Shown here one piece after another: positions 55,763 through 64,000 of a stretch of 64,000 nt of DNA (position 1 is its first letter; each line of letters begins with the position of its first letter). The DNA is from Mycobacterium sp. IS-836 (lineage in GTDB: Bacteria > Actinomycetota > Actinomycetes > Mycobacteriales > Mycobacteriaceae). The position numbers and the translations under genes are program-made. The notes below the pieces were generated by a model, which was given only the letters and a program-made list of their open reading frames with translations, had not been told where the DNA came from and made no database searches. The stretch spans positions 1 through 64,000 of the forward strand of contig NZ_MBEU01000087.1 of NCBI RefSeq assembly GCF_001954275.1, written 5' to 3'.

Positions 55763-55805
55763 TGTCCTCCCTTCCGTTGCGCGCTCACTGGCGGGTTTAT
55801 GGCTG

Positions 55806-55947
55806 CGCCGCGACCGTCGCGGGTGAGTACGCGATTAGTCCTCGACTCCTACGGTCGTCGTGCGGGCAGCGCAAAACCATCGCCCATGGGTTGATGTTTA
55901 GGGCCGGATGGATGCAGTACTAGGCGGCCTCGTATCTGACGTGTCAG
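55806..55947 (-). repeat. Conserved leader element, copy C
   Basis: This is the third copy of the leader shared with 53531-53640 and 55106-55218. It starts right after the stop codon of the tandem LAL regulator and ends 44 bases before micropeptide C. The high conservation outside any reading frame points to a regulatory RNA or promoter role. Confidence 0.65.
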
Positions 55948-58761
55948 TCAATCACGGCTGCGCATGAGCTGCGCCAGCTGGGCGCGGGAGGCAATGCCGA
56001 GCTTGGCAAATGCGTTGTGGACGTGGGTCTTTACCGTGTGGGGGGAGAGGTGTAGATGGGTGGCGACGTCGCGGTTGGTCGCGCCCTGTGCGATGAGGTT
56101 GACGACCTTGAGTTCGGAGTCGGTGAGGCTGTCCCAGCCAGTTTTCGCCCGCGGCTGGGCGACAATGCGCCGTTCGACGCCTAGTCGGCGCAGTGCGCGG
56201 CCGACCCGGCGGGCATCGGCAATCGCTCCGCACTCGATGTAGGTGTCGAATGCCGCGTTCAGTTGATCGAGCGCCTCAGGGTTGCGCCGTGCGCGAGCCA
56301 GCTCGCCGCCGGCATCCTCGGCAGCGCCTGCGTAGAGAAGCGGCCGCGAAGACGAACGAAGCACGTCCGCAGCAGCCCCCAATACTGCGGCGTCACGACC
56401 GAGTATGCCGCGGGCGTATCCGGCAACCCCTGAAAACAGTGCCACCGCAGGCTGCTCGCACTCCAGCATCTCCGTGGCCTGCAGGACCCGTGCGCGCAAG
56501 CCGGCGTCACCGGCGGCCGAGGCCACTCGCGCACTCAAGATCAGCCGATCGAAGGCATAGACCTGCAGTGGTGTTCCGAGTAGGGCGATGTCGCTGCCGA
56601 GCCAACGCACCGCTTCGTGGACGTCGTCGCGCTGCCACGCCGCCAGCGCTAGCACATACGCCGCTCCTCGACGGATGGCAGGTGAACCGGTGGAGTAGGC
56701 CTCGTCTGCGTAATTAGCCATCTGCTGCAACACGTTTCGGTCATCCGTGCGCGCAGCCACCGAGGCCATGATCACGATGCGCAGCAGGTCCGGCTCGCTC
56801 ACGCCTGTCGGCTGTGGGTGTGGCAGGGGCTCAGCTGCGTCTCGAGCGGCCGACAACCGGCCCGCAGCGAGGTGAACAATCCCACCGATGACGGTCCACA
56901 TATTGAGGACCATGGCGTTGCCTTCCCGGCGCGCCTGCGCTGCGCCGTCGGCGATCCCGGTCGCCGCGTCGTCCAACCGGCCGAACACTGCCAGCAGGAT
57001 TGCGTAGTACATCGCGGCATAGTGATGCGCCAAGGCTGCATCGTTCATGTAGCCGAGTGAGGAAAGCTGTTCGAGGCGGCCTAGGGCGCGGGCCCTGTTC
57101 CCCTCACCAATGTCGAGCAAAGCGAGGGTGACCTCGGCCATGATCGTGGCCTCGAGATCACCGGTGGCGGCCGCGGCGGCGGCAGCCTCGTCGGCTGCCG
57201 TGCGCTGTTGCCCTCTTTTGTCCTGCAGCACAAGGTTGTAGGCCAGCCACGCCAGATGCCGCGCCCGGGTGACCTCGCTGATGTCGCGCAACTCGAGCGC
57301 TCGGCGATTCTCCTCCGCCCGCCACTGGGTGCTGTGCTTGGTGTGCGCCGGGAGCCGGAGGCGGATCTCGGCCTCGACTTCAGGCGAGACCGCCTCCGCG
57401 AGCGCCACGTCGGCCAATTCTTGGGCCTCGCTGTGGCGGCCGGCTCGGTTGAGCCACTCCACCGTTTCCGCGACCAGGGATCCACGCTCGGCGTCGTCGG
57501 CGGGCAACAGCTCCAATGCGCGCGTGGTCAAGTCCGCGGCCGCGCTCGCATCGCCGCGGCCGACCGATTGGGCGGCTTGCCGTAGCGCCTCGATCGCCTC
57601 CCGGTCTCCCGGCTCGGCGCTGCGTGCCAGCTGAGTGGCCACCTCGGCCGGCGTTGCGCCGATACTCAACATGACCGACGCCGACTGGCGTTCCATCGCC
57701 CGCCGCAGCGACTGTGGCAATGACTGGCGAGTGGCCTCGCGCAGCAAGTCGTGCCGAAACCTCAGCTGCTCACCGTCTTCGACGAATAGATCCGCGCGTA
57801 CCGCCTCCTCCAGCGCCGACAGCAAGGAGACCGGCTGGCAGTCCAGCATCGCGGCCAGCAAGCCTGCCGAGAATCGGTCCGGCAGAACTCCGGCCACCCG
57901 CACCACCTCCGAAGCACTTTCGGAGAGCAGGTCCAGTCGCTGCTGCATACCGAGGCCTAGCCGGCGCGGCAGCGTATTTCCGGTTGCCATCACCCGCCCG
58001 CCGCTGGCGTTCAGTCGGTCTTCCTCGGCCAGACCCTGCACAAGCTCGCTGACCAGGAACGGATTGCCGTGCGCTTTGGCAGCCAGATTCAATAGAGATT
58101 CATCCGCTGTCGCCCGCACCGCGTCGCAGACCATTTCGGCGACCGAGTCCGGCGTCATGGCCGCCAATCGCAAAAATATGGCATTCGCGCGTTGCAGCAC
58201 CGACAACGTCTCTTGCACTGCCGGCCCGCCGGCCCCGGTGCGGGCGGTCAACACCCACAGCACCGGCGCACCCGGCCGTGCGGTGGCTAGCGACCGCAGC
58301 GCCAACAGCGTGCCGTTATCGGCCCAGTGAACGTCCTCCAACATGATCGCCAACGGCGTTTCCGCGGCCGCGGCGTGAATCGCGTCGGCCAAATCGTGCA
58401 CCACCCAGTAGCGCAGATCGGCCGAGCCGCCCAGCCGGCGCAACGCCTCGGCGTCTCCCACCGGGGGATCGGCGTTCAACGTGGCCATGAATAGCGAGAA
58501 AAACGGCACCGTCTGCTGATACTCGAAGGCCTCCCCGAACAAGGTGCGCACCCCGGACTTGTCGCAAAGTGCCAAGACCTCGGTGAGGATCCGACTCTTC
58601 CCGATGCCCGGCGGGCCTTCGACAACTAGAACGCCTCCGCGCCCCTGGGCCAGGGCGGTAACCAGCGCGGCGATCATTTTCAGTTCGTCTGCCCGCCCTC
58701 GAATCGGCGGGGTGACCAGGCGTTGGCCGCCGGCATCAAATAGGCCGGTTGGAGGCCCCAT
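55948..58761 (-). CDS. LAL-family LuxR regulator, copy 1 of a tandem pair
   Basis: The 937-residue protein has an AAA/STAND ATPase with Walker A GPPGIGKS (49-56) and a Walker B-like LAIMLEDVHWADNGTLLAL. A long helical-repeat region follows, then a LuxR helix-turn-helix (ELKVVNLIAQGATNRDVATH, then LSPHTVKTHVHNAFAKLG). It is a close paralogue of the next gene, to the point of near-identity in the DNA-binding part. The inducer is unknown. Confidence 0.9.
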   Translation of the reverse strand: MGPPTGLFDAGGQRLVTPPIRGRADELKMIAALVTALAQGRGGVLVVEGPPGIGKSRILTEVLALCDKSGVRTLFGEAFEYQQTVPFFSLFMATLNADPPVGDAEALRRLGGSADLRYWVVHDLADAIHAAAAETPLAIMLEDVHWADNGTLLALRSLATARPGAPVLWVLTARTGAGGPAVQETLSVLQRANAIFLRLAAMTPDSVAEMVCDAVRATADESLLNLAAKAHGNPFLVSELVQGLAEEDRLNASGGRVMATGNTLPRRLGLGMQQRLDLLSESASEVVRVAGVLPDRFSAGLLAAMLDCQPVSLLSALEEAVRADLFVEDGEQLRFRHDLLREATRQSLPQSLRRAMERQSASVMLSIGATPAEVATQLARSAEPGDREAIEALRQAAQSVGRGDASAAADLTTRALELLPADDAERGSLVAETVEWLNRAGRHSEAQELADVALAEAVSPEVEAEIRLRLPAHTKHSTQWRAEENRRALELRDISEVTRARHLAWLAYNLVLQDKRGQQRTAADEAAAAAAATGDLEATIMAEVTLALLDIGEGNRARALGRLEQLSSLGYMNDAALAHHYAAMYYAILLAVFGRLDDAATGIADGAAQARREGNAMVLNMWTVIGGIVHLAAGRLSAARDAAEPLPHPQPTGVSEPDLLRIVIMASVAARTDDRNVLQQMANYADEAYSTGSPAIRRGAAYVLALAAWQRDDVHEAVRWLGSDIALLGTPLQVYAFDRLILSARVASAAGDAGLRARVLQATEMLECEQPAVALFSGVAGYARGILGRDAAVLGAAADVLRSSSRPLLYAGAAEDAGGELARARRNPEALDQLNAAFDTYIECGAIADARRVGRALRRLGVERRIVAQPRAKTGWDSLTDSELKVVNLIAQGATNRDVATHLHLSPHTVKTHVHNAFAKLGIASRAQLAQLMRSRD

Positions 58762-58854
58762 CGGGTGTCCCTGTCTAGCGGTTAATTACCGGACTGCCGT
58801 TGCACTGCACGTCATTGTAGGCCGTGCACGTCATCCACCGAGATTTGCTGTCGA

Positions 58855-61800
58855 TTAATCGGCGCCCGGAATCACCTGTGCCAATTGAGCGCGGGAAGTG
58901 ATGCCGAGCTTGGCAAATGCGTTGTGGACGTGGGTCTTTACCGTGTGGGGGGAGAGGTGCAGTTCGGTGGCTACGTCGCGGTTGGTCGCGCCCTGGGCGA
59001 TGAGGTTGACGACCTTGAGCTCAGAGTCGGTGAGGCTGGCCCAGCCCGTCTTTGCCCGCGGCTGGGCGACAATGCGCCGTTCGACGCCTAGTCGGCGCAG
59101 TGCGCGGCCGACCCGGCGGGCATCGGCAACCGCTTCGCACTCGACGTAGGCGTCGAATGCCGCGTTCAGATGGTCGAGCGCCTCAGCGTTGCGCTGCGCG
59201 CGACTCAGCTCGCCGCCGGCGTCCTCCGCAGCGCTCGCGTACAGAAGCGGCCGCTGCGACGGCTGAAGCAACTCCGCGGCAGCTACCAATGCCTGGGTGT
59301 CACGCGCGAGGATCCCGCGGATGTTTTGGGCGACGTTGGCGAACAACCGAACCGTGGGCCGCTCGCGTTCGAGCATGTCAACGGCGTCCAGGAGACGCGC
59401 TCGCAGGCCGGCATCACCGGCCGCCGACGCTACCCGTGCGGTCAACGTCAGCTGATCCAACACGGTCGGCAAGAACGGTGTCACGAGCAGCGGGATATCG
59501 CTGCCGAGCCAGCGCACCGCTTCATGAACGTCGTCGCGCTGCCACGCCGCTAGCCCAAGCGCGCACGCCGCCCCGCGACGCACGGCAGGTGAACCATTGG
59601 AGTACGCATCGCGCGCTTCACTCATCGTCTCTAGCAACAACGTTCGGTCGTCGGTGCGCGCCGCCACCTCGGCCAGGGTGAACATGCGCATCGCGGTTAC
59701 GAAGGTCGACCCCGATCGATCCGGCGTGGGCAGCCGCTCGGTGGCTGCGCGGGCAACCGACAACCGCCCCGCGGCCACCTGCACCACGCCCGTCGTCAAC
59801 CCCCAGATGTGAAGCGCCATGCCGTCGCGTTCCTGCTGGGATTTCTCCGTGCAGTTCGCGACCACCGTCGCCGCATCCTCCAACCGTCCCACCACGGCAA
59901 GCAGGTTTGCCAGGTGGCATGCGGCGAGGTTATGAGCGGTCATGTCGCCCGCGGGGGTCAGCGCTTGCAGTTCCTCAACGCGGTGCAGCGCGCGGCCTCC
60001 GTACCCGTTCGCGCATTCGAGGCAGGCAAGCGCTACTCCGGACAGAATCCTAGACTCGAGATCGCCCGTGGTTGCGGCGGCGGCCACCGCCTCGTCTACA
60101 GCCGCGCTGTCCTGTCCGTGTAGGCCGTACATCGCCAGGTTGTAAGCCAGCCACGCCTGATGTCTTGCTCGGGTGACGTCGCTGAGTTGGGGCAACTGAA
60201 GTGCGCGGCGGTTGTCTTCGATGTGTCGCGTTGTCGTATCCGTGATTGGCGTCCGGAGCCGGAGAAGAATCTCGGCCTCTTCTTCGGGCGCGAGGGCGGC
60301 AGTCAGGGAAGTGCCGGCCAACCTTTCCGCCTCCTCGTAGCGTGTGGCTCGATTGAGCAGCACGATCGTTTCTGCCACGAGTGGCCCACGTCCCGGGTCC
60401 TGGGGCGGCTGGAGCTCCAAGGCGCGCTTGCTTAAATCGGACGCAGCGCTCGGATCGCTGTTGGCCACCGACTGTGCGGCTTCGCGGAGTGCGGCGATCG
60501 CGGCCTGATCGCCCACCTCAGCGCTGCGCGCGAGCTGGGTTGCGACCTCCTCGGGCGCCGCCCCCATATCCAGCATGATGGTCGCCGATTGCCGCTCCAT
60601 CGCTCGGCGGAGCGACTGGGGCAAAGATTGCCGCGTCGCTTCGCGCAGCAGATCGTGACGAAACCTCATCTGATCACCGTCTTCGATGAGCAGGTCGGCA
60701 CGGACGGCCTCTTCTACTGCCGATACCAGGGCGGCCGGTCGGCGTTCCAGCATCGCGGCGAGCAGCCGGGCCGAAAAGTGGTCAGGCAGCACTGCGGCTA
60801 CCTGGACGACTTCGCTCGCAGCGTTGGAGAGCTGGTCGAGTCGTTGCTGCATTGTGTCGCTGAGCCGTCGTGGCAACGTGTCTCCGGTGGCGACCGCGCG
60901 GCCGCCGCTGACATCGAGCCGGCCGTCCTCGTCCAGGCCCCGTAGGAGCTCCGTTAGCAGGAACGGGTTGCCGTGGGCCTTGTCGGCGAGACTTAGGAGC
61001 GACGCATCCGCGTTGGCTCGCACGGCGTCTTGCACAATGTCGGCGACTGCGTCCGGCGGTATGGCCGGCAACCGGAGGAACCTGGCATCCTCGCGTTCCA
61101 GCGCGGTCAGCGTCTCGCGAACGGCCGGTCCGCCGGCGCCGGTTCGCGCGGTAAGCACCCACAACACCGGGACATCGGGCCGCATCGCGGCCAGCGACCG
61201 CAGCGCCAGCAGGGTGGCGTTATCAGCCCAGTGGACGTCCTCGAGGAGGATCGCCAACGGTATTCGAGACGCCGTCTCATGTATCGCGGCTTGCAGATCG
61301 CGCACCACCCAGTAGCGGAGATCGGCCGATGTGCCCATGCGGCGCAAGGCCTCCGCGTCCCCGACAGGGGGGTCCGCACGCAGGGTCGCCATGAATAGCG
61401 AGAAAAACGGCACCGTCTGCTGGTACTCGAACGCCTCGCCGAATAGTGTCCGAGCACCGACCTTTTCGGCGAGCGCCAAGACCTCGGTCAACAAGCGGCT
61501 CTTCCCGATGCCTGGCGGCCCCTCGATGACTAGCACGCCCCCGCGCCCCTCAGCGACCGCCGCGACCAGCTCGCCGATCACTTTCAGCTCGCCCGCCCGC
61601 CCACGAATCGGCGGTATGCGCACCTTCCCCGACGGCCTCGCGGTGCTCACGCGAACCGCCGCCCCCCGACGTGAAGTAGGCGGGCGGAAGACCTCCCCGT
61701 TGTGTTGTCCACAGTTTTCGCCAGTGTTAGCGCTGGTAGCCAGTGTAGGCGTGTTCCGCCGCCCCATTTGCTGTGAATTGCGTTCGACCACTTGTTGTGA

Positions 61801-61887
61801 CGGACCCGGTGTGCGGGGATGACCCAACGGAACATACGACGAAGAACCCGCCGGCCTGACGCTCTTCGAGTCTCTGCCCGACGTCAT
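58855..61887 (-). CDS. LAL-family LuxR regulator, copy 2 of a tandem pair
   Basis: The 1010-residue protein has an extra disordered ~75 residues at the front, then the same organisation as its neighbour: Walker A GPPGIGKS (123-130), Walker B region LAILLEDVHWADNATLLAL and a LuxR helix-turn-helix at the end. Its ATG overlaps the stop of the 71-residue gene upstream (ATGA). The two paralogues arose by tandem duplication and have since diverged in the sensor region. Confidence 0.9.
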   Translation of the reverse strand: MTSGRDSKSVRPAGSSSYVPLGHPRTPGPSQQVVERNSQQMGRRNTPTLATSANTGENCGQHNGEVFRPPTSRRGAAVRVSTARPSGKVRIPPIRGRAGELKVIGELVAAVAEGRGGVLVIEGPPGIGKSRLLTEVLALAEKVGARTLFGEAFEYQQTVPFFSLFMATLRADPPVGDAEALRRMGTSADLRYWVVRDLQAAIHETASRIPLAILLEDVHWADNATLLALRSLAAMRPDVPVLWVLTARTGAGGPAVRETLTALEREDARFLRLPAIPPDAVADIVQDAVRANADASLLSLADKAHGNPFLLTELLRGLDEDGRLDVSGGRAVATGDTLPRRLSDTMQQRLDQLSNAASEVVQVAAVLPDHFSARLLAAMLERRPAALVSAVEEAVRADLLIEDGDQMRFRHDLLREATRQSLPQSLRRAMERQSATIMLDMGAAPEEVATQLARSAEVGDQAAIAALREAAQSVANSDPSAASDLSKRALELQPPQDPGRGPLVAETIVLLNRATRYEEAERLAGTSLTAALAPEEEAEILLRLRTPITDTTTRHIEDNRRALQLPQLSDVTRARHQAWLAYNLAMYGLHGQDSAAVDEAVAAAATTGDLESRILSGVALACLECANGYGGRALHRVEELQALTPAGDMTAHNLAACHLANLLAVVGRLEDAATVVANCTEKSQQERDGMALHIWGLTTGVVQVAAGRLSVARAATERLPTPDRSGSTFVTAMRMFTLAEVAARTDDRTLLLETMSEARDAYSNGSPAVRRGAACALGLAAWQRDDVHEAVRWLGSDIPLLVTPFLPTVLDQLTLTARVASAAGDAGLRARLLDAVDMLERERPTVRLFANVAQNIRGILARDTQALVAAAELLQPSQRPLLYASAAEDAGGELSRAQRNAEALDHLNAAFDAYVECEAVADARRVGRALRRLGVERRIVAQPRAKTGWASLTDSELKVVNLIAQGATNRDVATELHLSPHTVKTHVHNAFAKLGITSRAQLAQVIPGAD

Positions 61888-62099
61888 GCCGCCGCCTGGA
61901 CTTCCACCGACAGATAGTCGGCTATGCCGTGTGTTGTAGGCCAGTCACCGTCGCGCACCGCTCGGCTGAGCAACTCTACTAATGGACTGCAGGCACCCAA
62001 CTCGGCCAGCCATGACGCTACCGTCGGCGCGATGTCACCTGCTTGGACGCGTACGGTACGGCCGTCGTGCAGGCGATCGGTCAGTTGATAGGTAGTCAT
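61884..62099 (-). CDS. Small protein coupled to the LAL regulator
   Basis: The 71-residue acidic protein (MTTYQLTDRLHDGRTVRVQA onward) has no membrane segment. A GGAGAA site precedes the ATG. Its stop overlaps the LAL start, so the two are made together. It may modulate the regulator. I recognise no family. Confidence 0.7.
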   Translation of the reverse strand: MTTYQLTDRLHDGRTVRVQAGDIAPTVASWLAELGACSPLVELLSRAVRDGDWPTTHGIADYLSVEVQAAA

Positions 62100-62300
62100 T
62101 TCTCCATACCTTTCGCTGGATCATGTTGCCGTTGTCGCGCTGCATCGGGCGGGCTCGTGCCGAGATGGGCGGCATCGGATCGCCCGACAGCTGAGCCGCC
62201 GCTGCGTTCGATGCTGTGTTGCTGCCCCACTGTCACTCGTCCGTTCGTCCGATGTATTAGCTGACGTGACCCATATCACCGCTCCGGGCGTAGACTGAGC

Positions 62301-62339
62301 GTCTCAATCTGAGCAGGGCTGCGCGTCTCAATCTGAGAC
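62301..62339. promoter_or_regulatory. Tandem GTCTCA-N3-TGAGAC operator upstream of the GAF activator
   Basis: A perfect GTCTCA-ATC-TGAGAC lies at 62325-62339 and an imperfect GTCTCA-ATC-TGAGCA at 62301-62315, 24 bases apart. This repeats the arrangement at 53278-53315. It lies 56 bases before the activator start, in the divergent region with the 71-residue gene. Confidence 0.7.
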
Positions 62340-62394
62340 GCCGGTATTGGGGGCGGGTGCACCGCTCGGTTCGGGGAGCGAGGTCCATGCGTCG

Positions 62395-64000
62395 ATGAGC
62401 TTGCGGGCCGACATCCAGACCGACGTTCGCCGGGTGAGGGAACGGTTCTTGTGCGAGGGGGCCTTGGAGGCGGAGACCGCTCGGGCCAAGTTCCTGTCAG
62501 TGGAGTCCCTTGATGCGGTGCGCTCACTCGGTGAGGACATCCTGCGGCCCAGTGTCCTCGACTCCTGGCGTCGATCGCAGGCCCTGCGCGTACACCCTGA
62601 CCGGGTCGAGCTCCCGTATGTGCGTGAACCAAATACCGGCTCGCGGTTGGCGCGGGCGGCCGCGCCGGTGCTGCAGCGCGTCACCGATGACCTGGCTGCG
62701 CAAGCGGTCAGCATTGTCCTGACATCGACCGACGGGGTGGTGGTTGAACGGACCGCCGCAGAAGTGTCCATCCTCAACGCGTTGGACACGGTGAGTCTTG
62801 TACCGGGCTACAGCTTGGCCGAAGGCGTGGCGGGCACCAACGGGATTGGCACCGCACTGGAGACTGGGCGCCCCGCGTTTATCCGTGGTGGCGAGCACTA
62901 CGTCGAAATGTTCACGGGTTTTTCGTGCGCGGGGGCGCCGATCCGAGATCCTATAACGCGTAGGGTAATCGGCGCCGTTAATTTGAGTTGCCTGGCCGAC
63001 GAATCCTATCCGCTGTTACTCGCGTTGGCTACCAGCGCTGGTCGCCAAATTGAGGATCGCATGCGGGCGGTCTCTCATGAGGGTGAGACCGCGCTGCTGG
63101 AGGCGTATTTGCAGCAGGCACGGCGGTCTCCGAGAGGTGTGCTCGCGATTGGTGGCGATGTGGTGTTGATGAACCCGTATCTGCGTCGGGTACTGGACGG
63201 CAACGAGCAGACCGCGCTGGTCGAACACGCCTCGGATCTGCTCAGCTCCCCGCTGTCGGGCACGGCACTGGCTGTTCTGCCAAGCGGGCACGTCGCCAAA
63301 ATCACTGCTGCCGACCGCTCGACGATGGGAGGCGGCCGGACCAATGTCGTTTTCCACGTTGATGTTTCGGCGGAGACCAGCTCGCACCCGTCTCAAATGG
63401 GCCACTCGGTGCACACCCAAATCCCTGGCCTCGCAGGTCGCGACAGCGCCTGGCTGCGCTGCTGCCAGCAGGTGCGGCAGTGCTGCCGCGACCGAGACTG
63501 GGTAATGCTCGAGGGAGAGAAGGGATCCGGCCGGGCACAGCTGGCCCAGGCGGTCGGGCGGGATGTGAAACCGGGCCGAACCGTTCGGGTGATGCGCGCC
63601 GCGACCTTTCCTAGCGCGACGCGTCTCGTCGCCGAGCTGGCGGCTGAGTCCAGCGATGAGGACTTCGCAGTGGTGATCGCCGACGTGGATGACATCGACA
63701 AGGACACACTCGAATCGATCACCGCGCTGCTGACCACGCGCGCAGGCCGGGGATGGGTTGCGGCGACGAAGAGTTCCGCACCTCCTTCAGCGTCGATCAA
63801 CCAGTTACTGCCGCTGTTTACCCATACCGTCACGGTGCCGGCGCTGCGACACAGGATTGACGACCTCGAGGAATTGGTGCCGCTGTTGCTGCGCGAGATC
63901 ACCCGCGGTGCTGATGTGGAGCTGTCGCCCGATGCTATGCGCCACCTCAGCAGGTTGCCATGGCCGGGCAACGTCTCGCAGCTGCGGCGGGTTCTCACTG
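62395..64000 (+). CDS. GAF-domain enhancer-binding-protein-like activator (truncated by window end)
   Basis: At least 535 residues are visible. A front segment with ILRPSVLDSWRRSQ and a GAF domain (GTNGIGTALETGRPAFIRGG) match acetoin/MimR-type Fis-family regulators. An AAA module follows with a changed Walker A, EGEKGSGRAQLAQA, and FAVVIADVDDIDKD as Walker B. The GAFTGA loop that contacts sigma-54 is not seen, as fits mycobacteria, which lack sigma-54. A Fis-type helix-turn-helix would lie beyond 64000. ATG 62395 is the likely start. Confidence 0.85.
   Translation, partial: MSLRADIQTDVRRVRERFLCEGALEAETARAKFLSVESLDAVRSLGEDILRPSVLDSWRRSQALRVHPDRVELPYVREPNTGSRLARAAAPVLQRVTDDLAAQAVSIVLTSTDGVVVERTAAEVSILNALDTVSLVPGYSLAEGVAGTNGIGTALETGRPAFIRGGEHYVEMFTGFSCAGAPIRDPITRRVIGAVNLSCLADESYPLLLALATSAGRQIEDRMRAVSHEGETALLEAYLQQARRSPRGVLAIGGDVVLMNPYLRRVLDGNEQTALVEHASDLLSSPLSGTALAVLPSGHVAKITAADRSTMGGGRTNVVFHVDVSAETSSHPSQMGHSVHTQIPGLAGRDSAWLRCCQQVRQCCRDRDWVMLEGEKGSGRAQLAQAVGRDVKPGRTVRVMRAATFPSATRLVAELAAESSDEDFAVVIADVDDIDKDTLESITALLTTRAGRGWVAATKSSAPPSASINQLLPLFTHTVTVPALRHRIDDLEELVPLLLREITRGADVELSPDAMRHLSRLPWPGNVSQLRRVLT

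Noticed and set aside
58762..58854. Fourth micropeptide between the tandem LAL genes
   Set aside because: The 93-base spacer has no frame with the GMLxMxPV pattern and no copy of the leader element.

Overview
This window is high-GC actinobacterial DNA and almost certainly comes from a slow-growing non-tuberculous Mycobacterium. From about 0.1 to 29.2 kb the gene order follows the M. tuberculosis block Rv0881 to Rv0914c as I remember it: sepH, serC, a diiron protein, fprB, a VOC protein, citA, gltA2, a phytoene-desaturase-like oxidoreductase, a DUF2630 protein, prrBA, accD3, echA6, an MBL-fold hydrolase, a serine hydrolase, ctpE, the Rv0909/Rv0910 pair, a VOC protein, a membrane protein, a carotenoid oxygenase and a thiolase-like protein. 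Differences from M. tuberculosis include pdxH between the two citrate synthases, a monooxygenase/TetR pair after prrA, a cyclopropane-synthase-like methyltransferase after the Rv0910 homologue, and loss of the Rv0890c-0895 and ompA segments. The first ~610 bases are damaged: a poly-C run starts the window and sepH is split into two oppositely oriented halves, most simply read as a fold-back misassembly.

From 29.2 to 35.7 kb lies an accessory stretch of small independent units: a membrane dipeptidase, VOC and DUF6188-like proteins, a small secreted protein, a membrane protein next to an AT-rich island with direct repeats, an HxlR regulator with a tautomerase, a GNAT acetyltransferase and an ABM monooxygenase.

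The most interesting part is 35.7 to 50.6 kb, a redox and repair island. It has five transcription units: SDR-msrB-msrA-small membrane protein-transaldolase; a SigH-like ECF sigma factor with a small membrane protein; a DUF5709 protein with an LpdA-like flavoprotein and a DM13 protein; an NDH-2-like enzyme followed by sulfite-oxidase-like, flavin reductase, DUF6510 and RraA-like genes; and a DUF417 (RclC-like) membrane protein with a dihydrolipoamide dehydrogenase and a thioredoxin-reductase-like protein lacking both redox cysteines. Each unit is preceded by the same composite operator, TCACCCGGGTGA-N10/11-GGGTGA-N7-TCACCC, oriented toward the gene. This points to one regulon, perhaps for oxidative or reactive-chlorine stress. 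The GGGTGA half-sites recall MalT boxes, and a MalT-type regulator is encoded directly next to the island.

From 50.6 to 64 kb is a regulator-rich region: three large ATP-binding LuxR-family (LAL) regulators, two of them tandem paralogues, an alpha/beta hydrolase, and a truncated GAF/AAA activator. Here three copies of an undescribed module occur, each a conserved ~100-base leader followed by a 26-28-residue membrane micropeptide. A second operator, GTCTCA-N3-TGAGAC in tandem, sits upstream of both the MalT-type regulator and the GAF activator.
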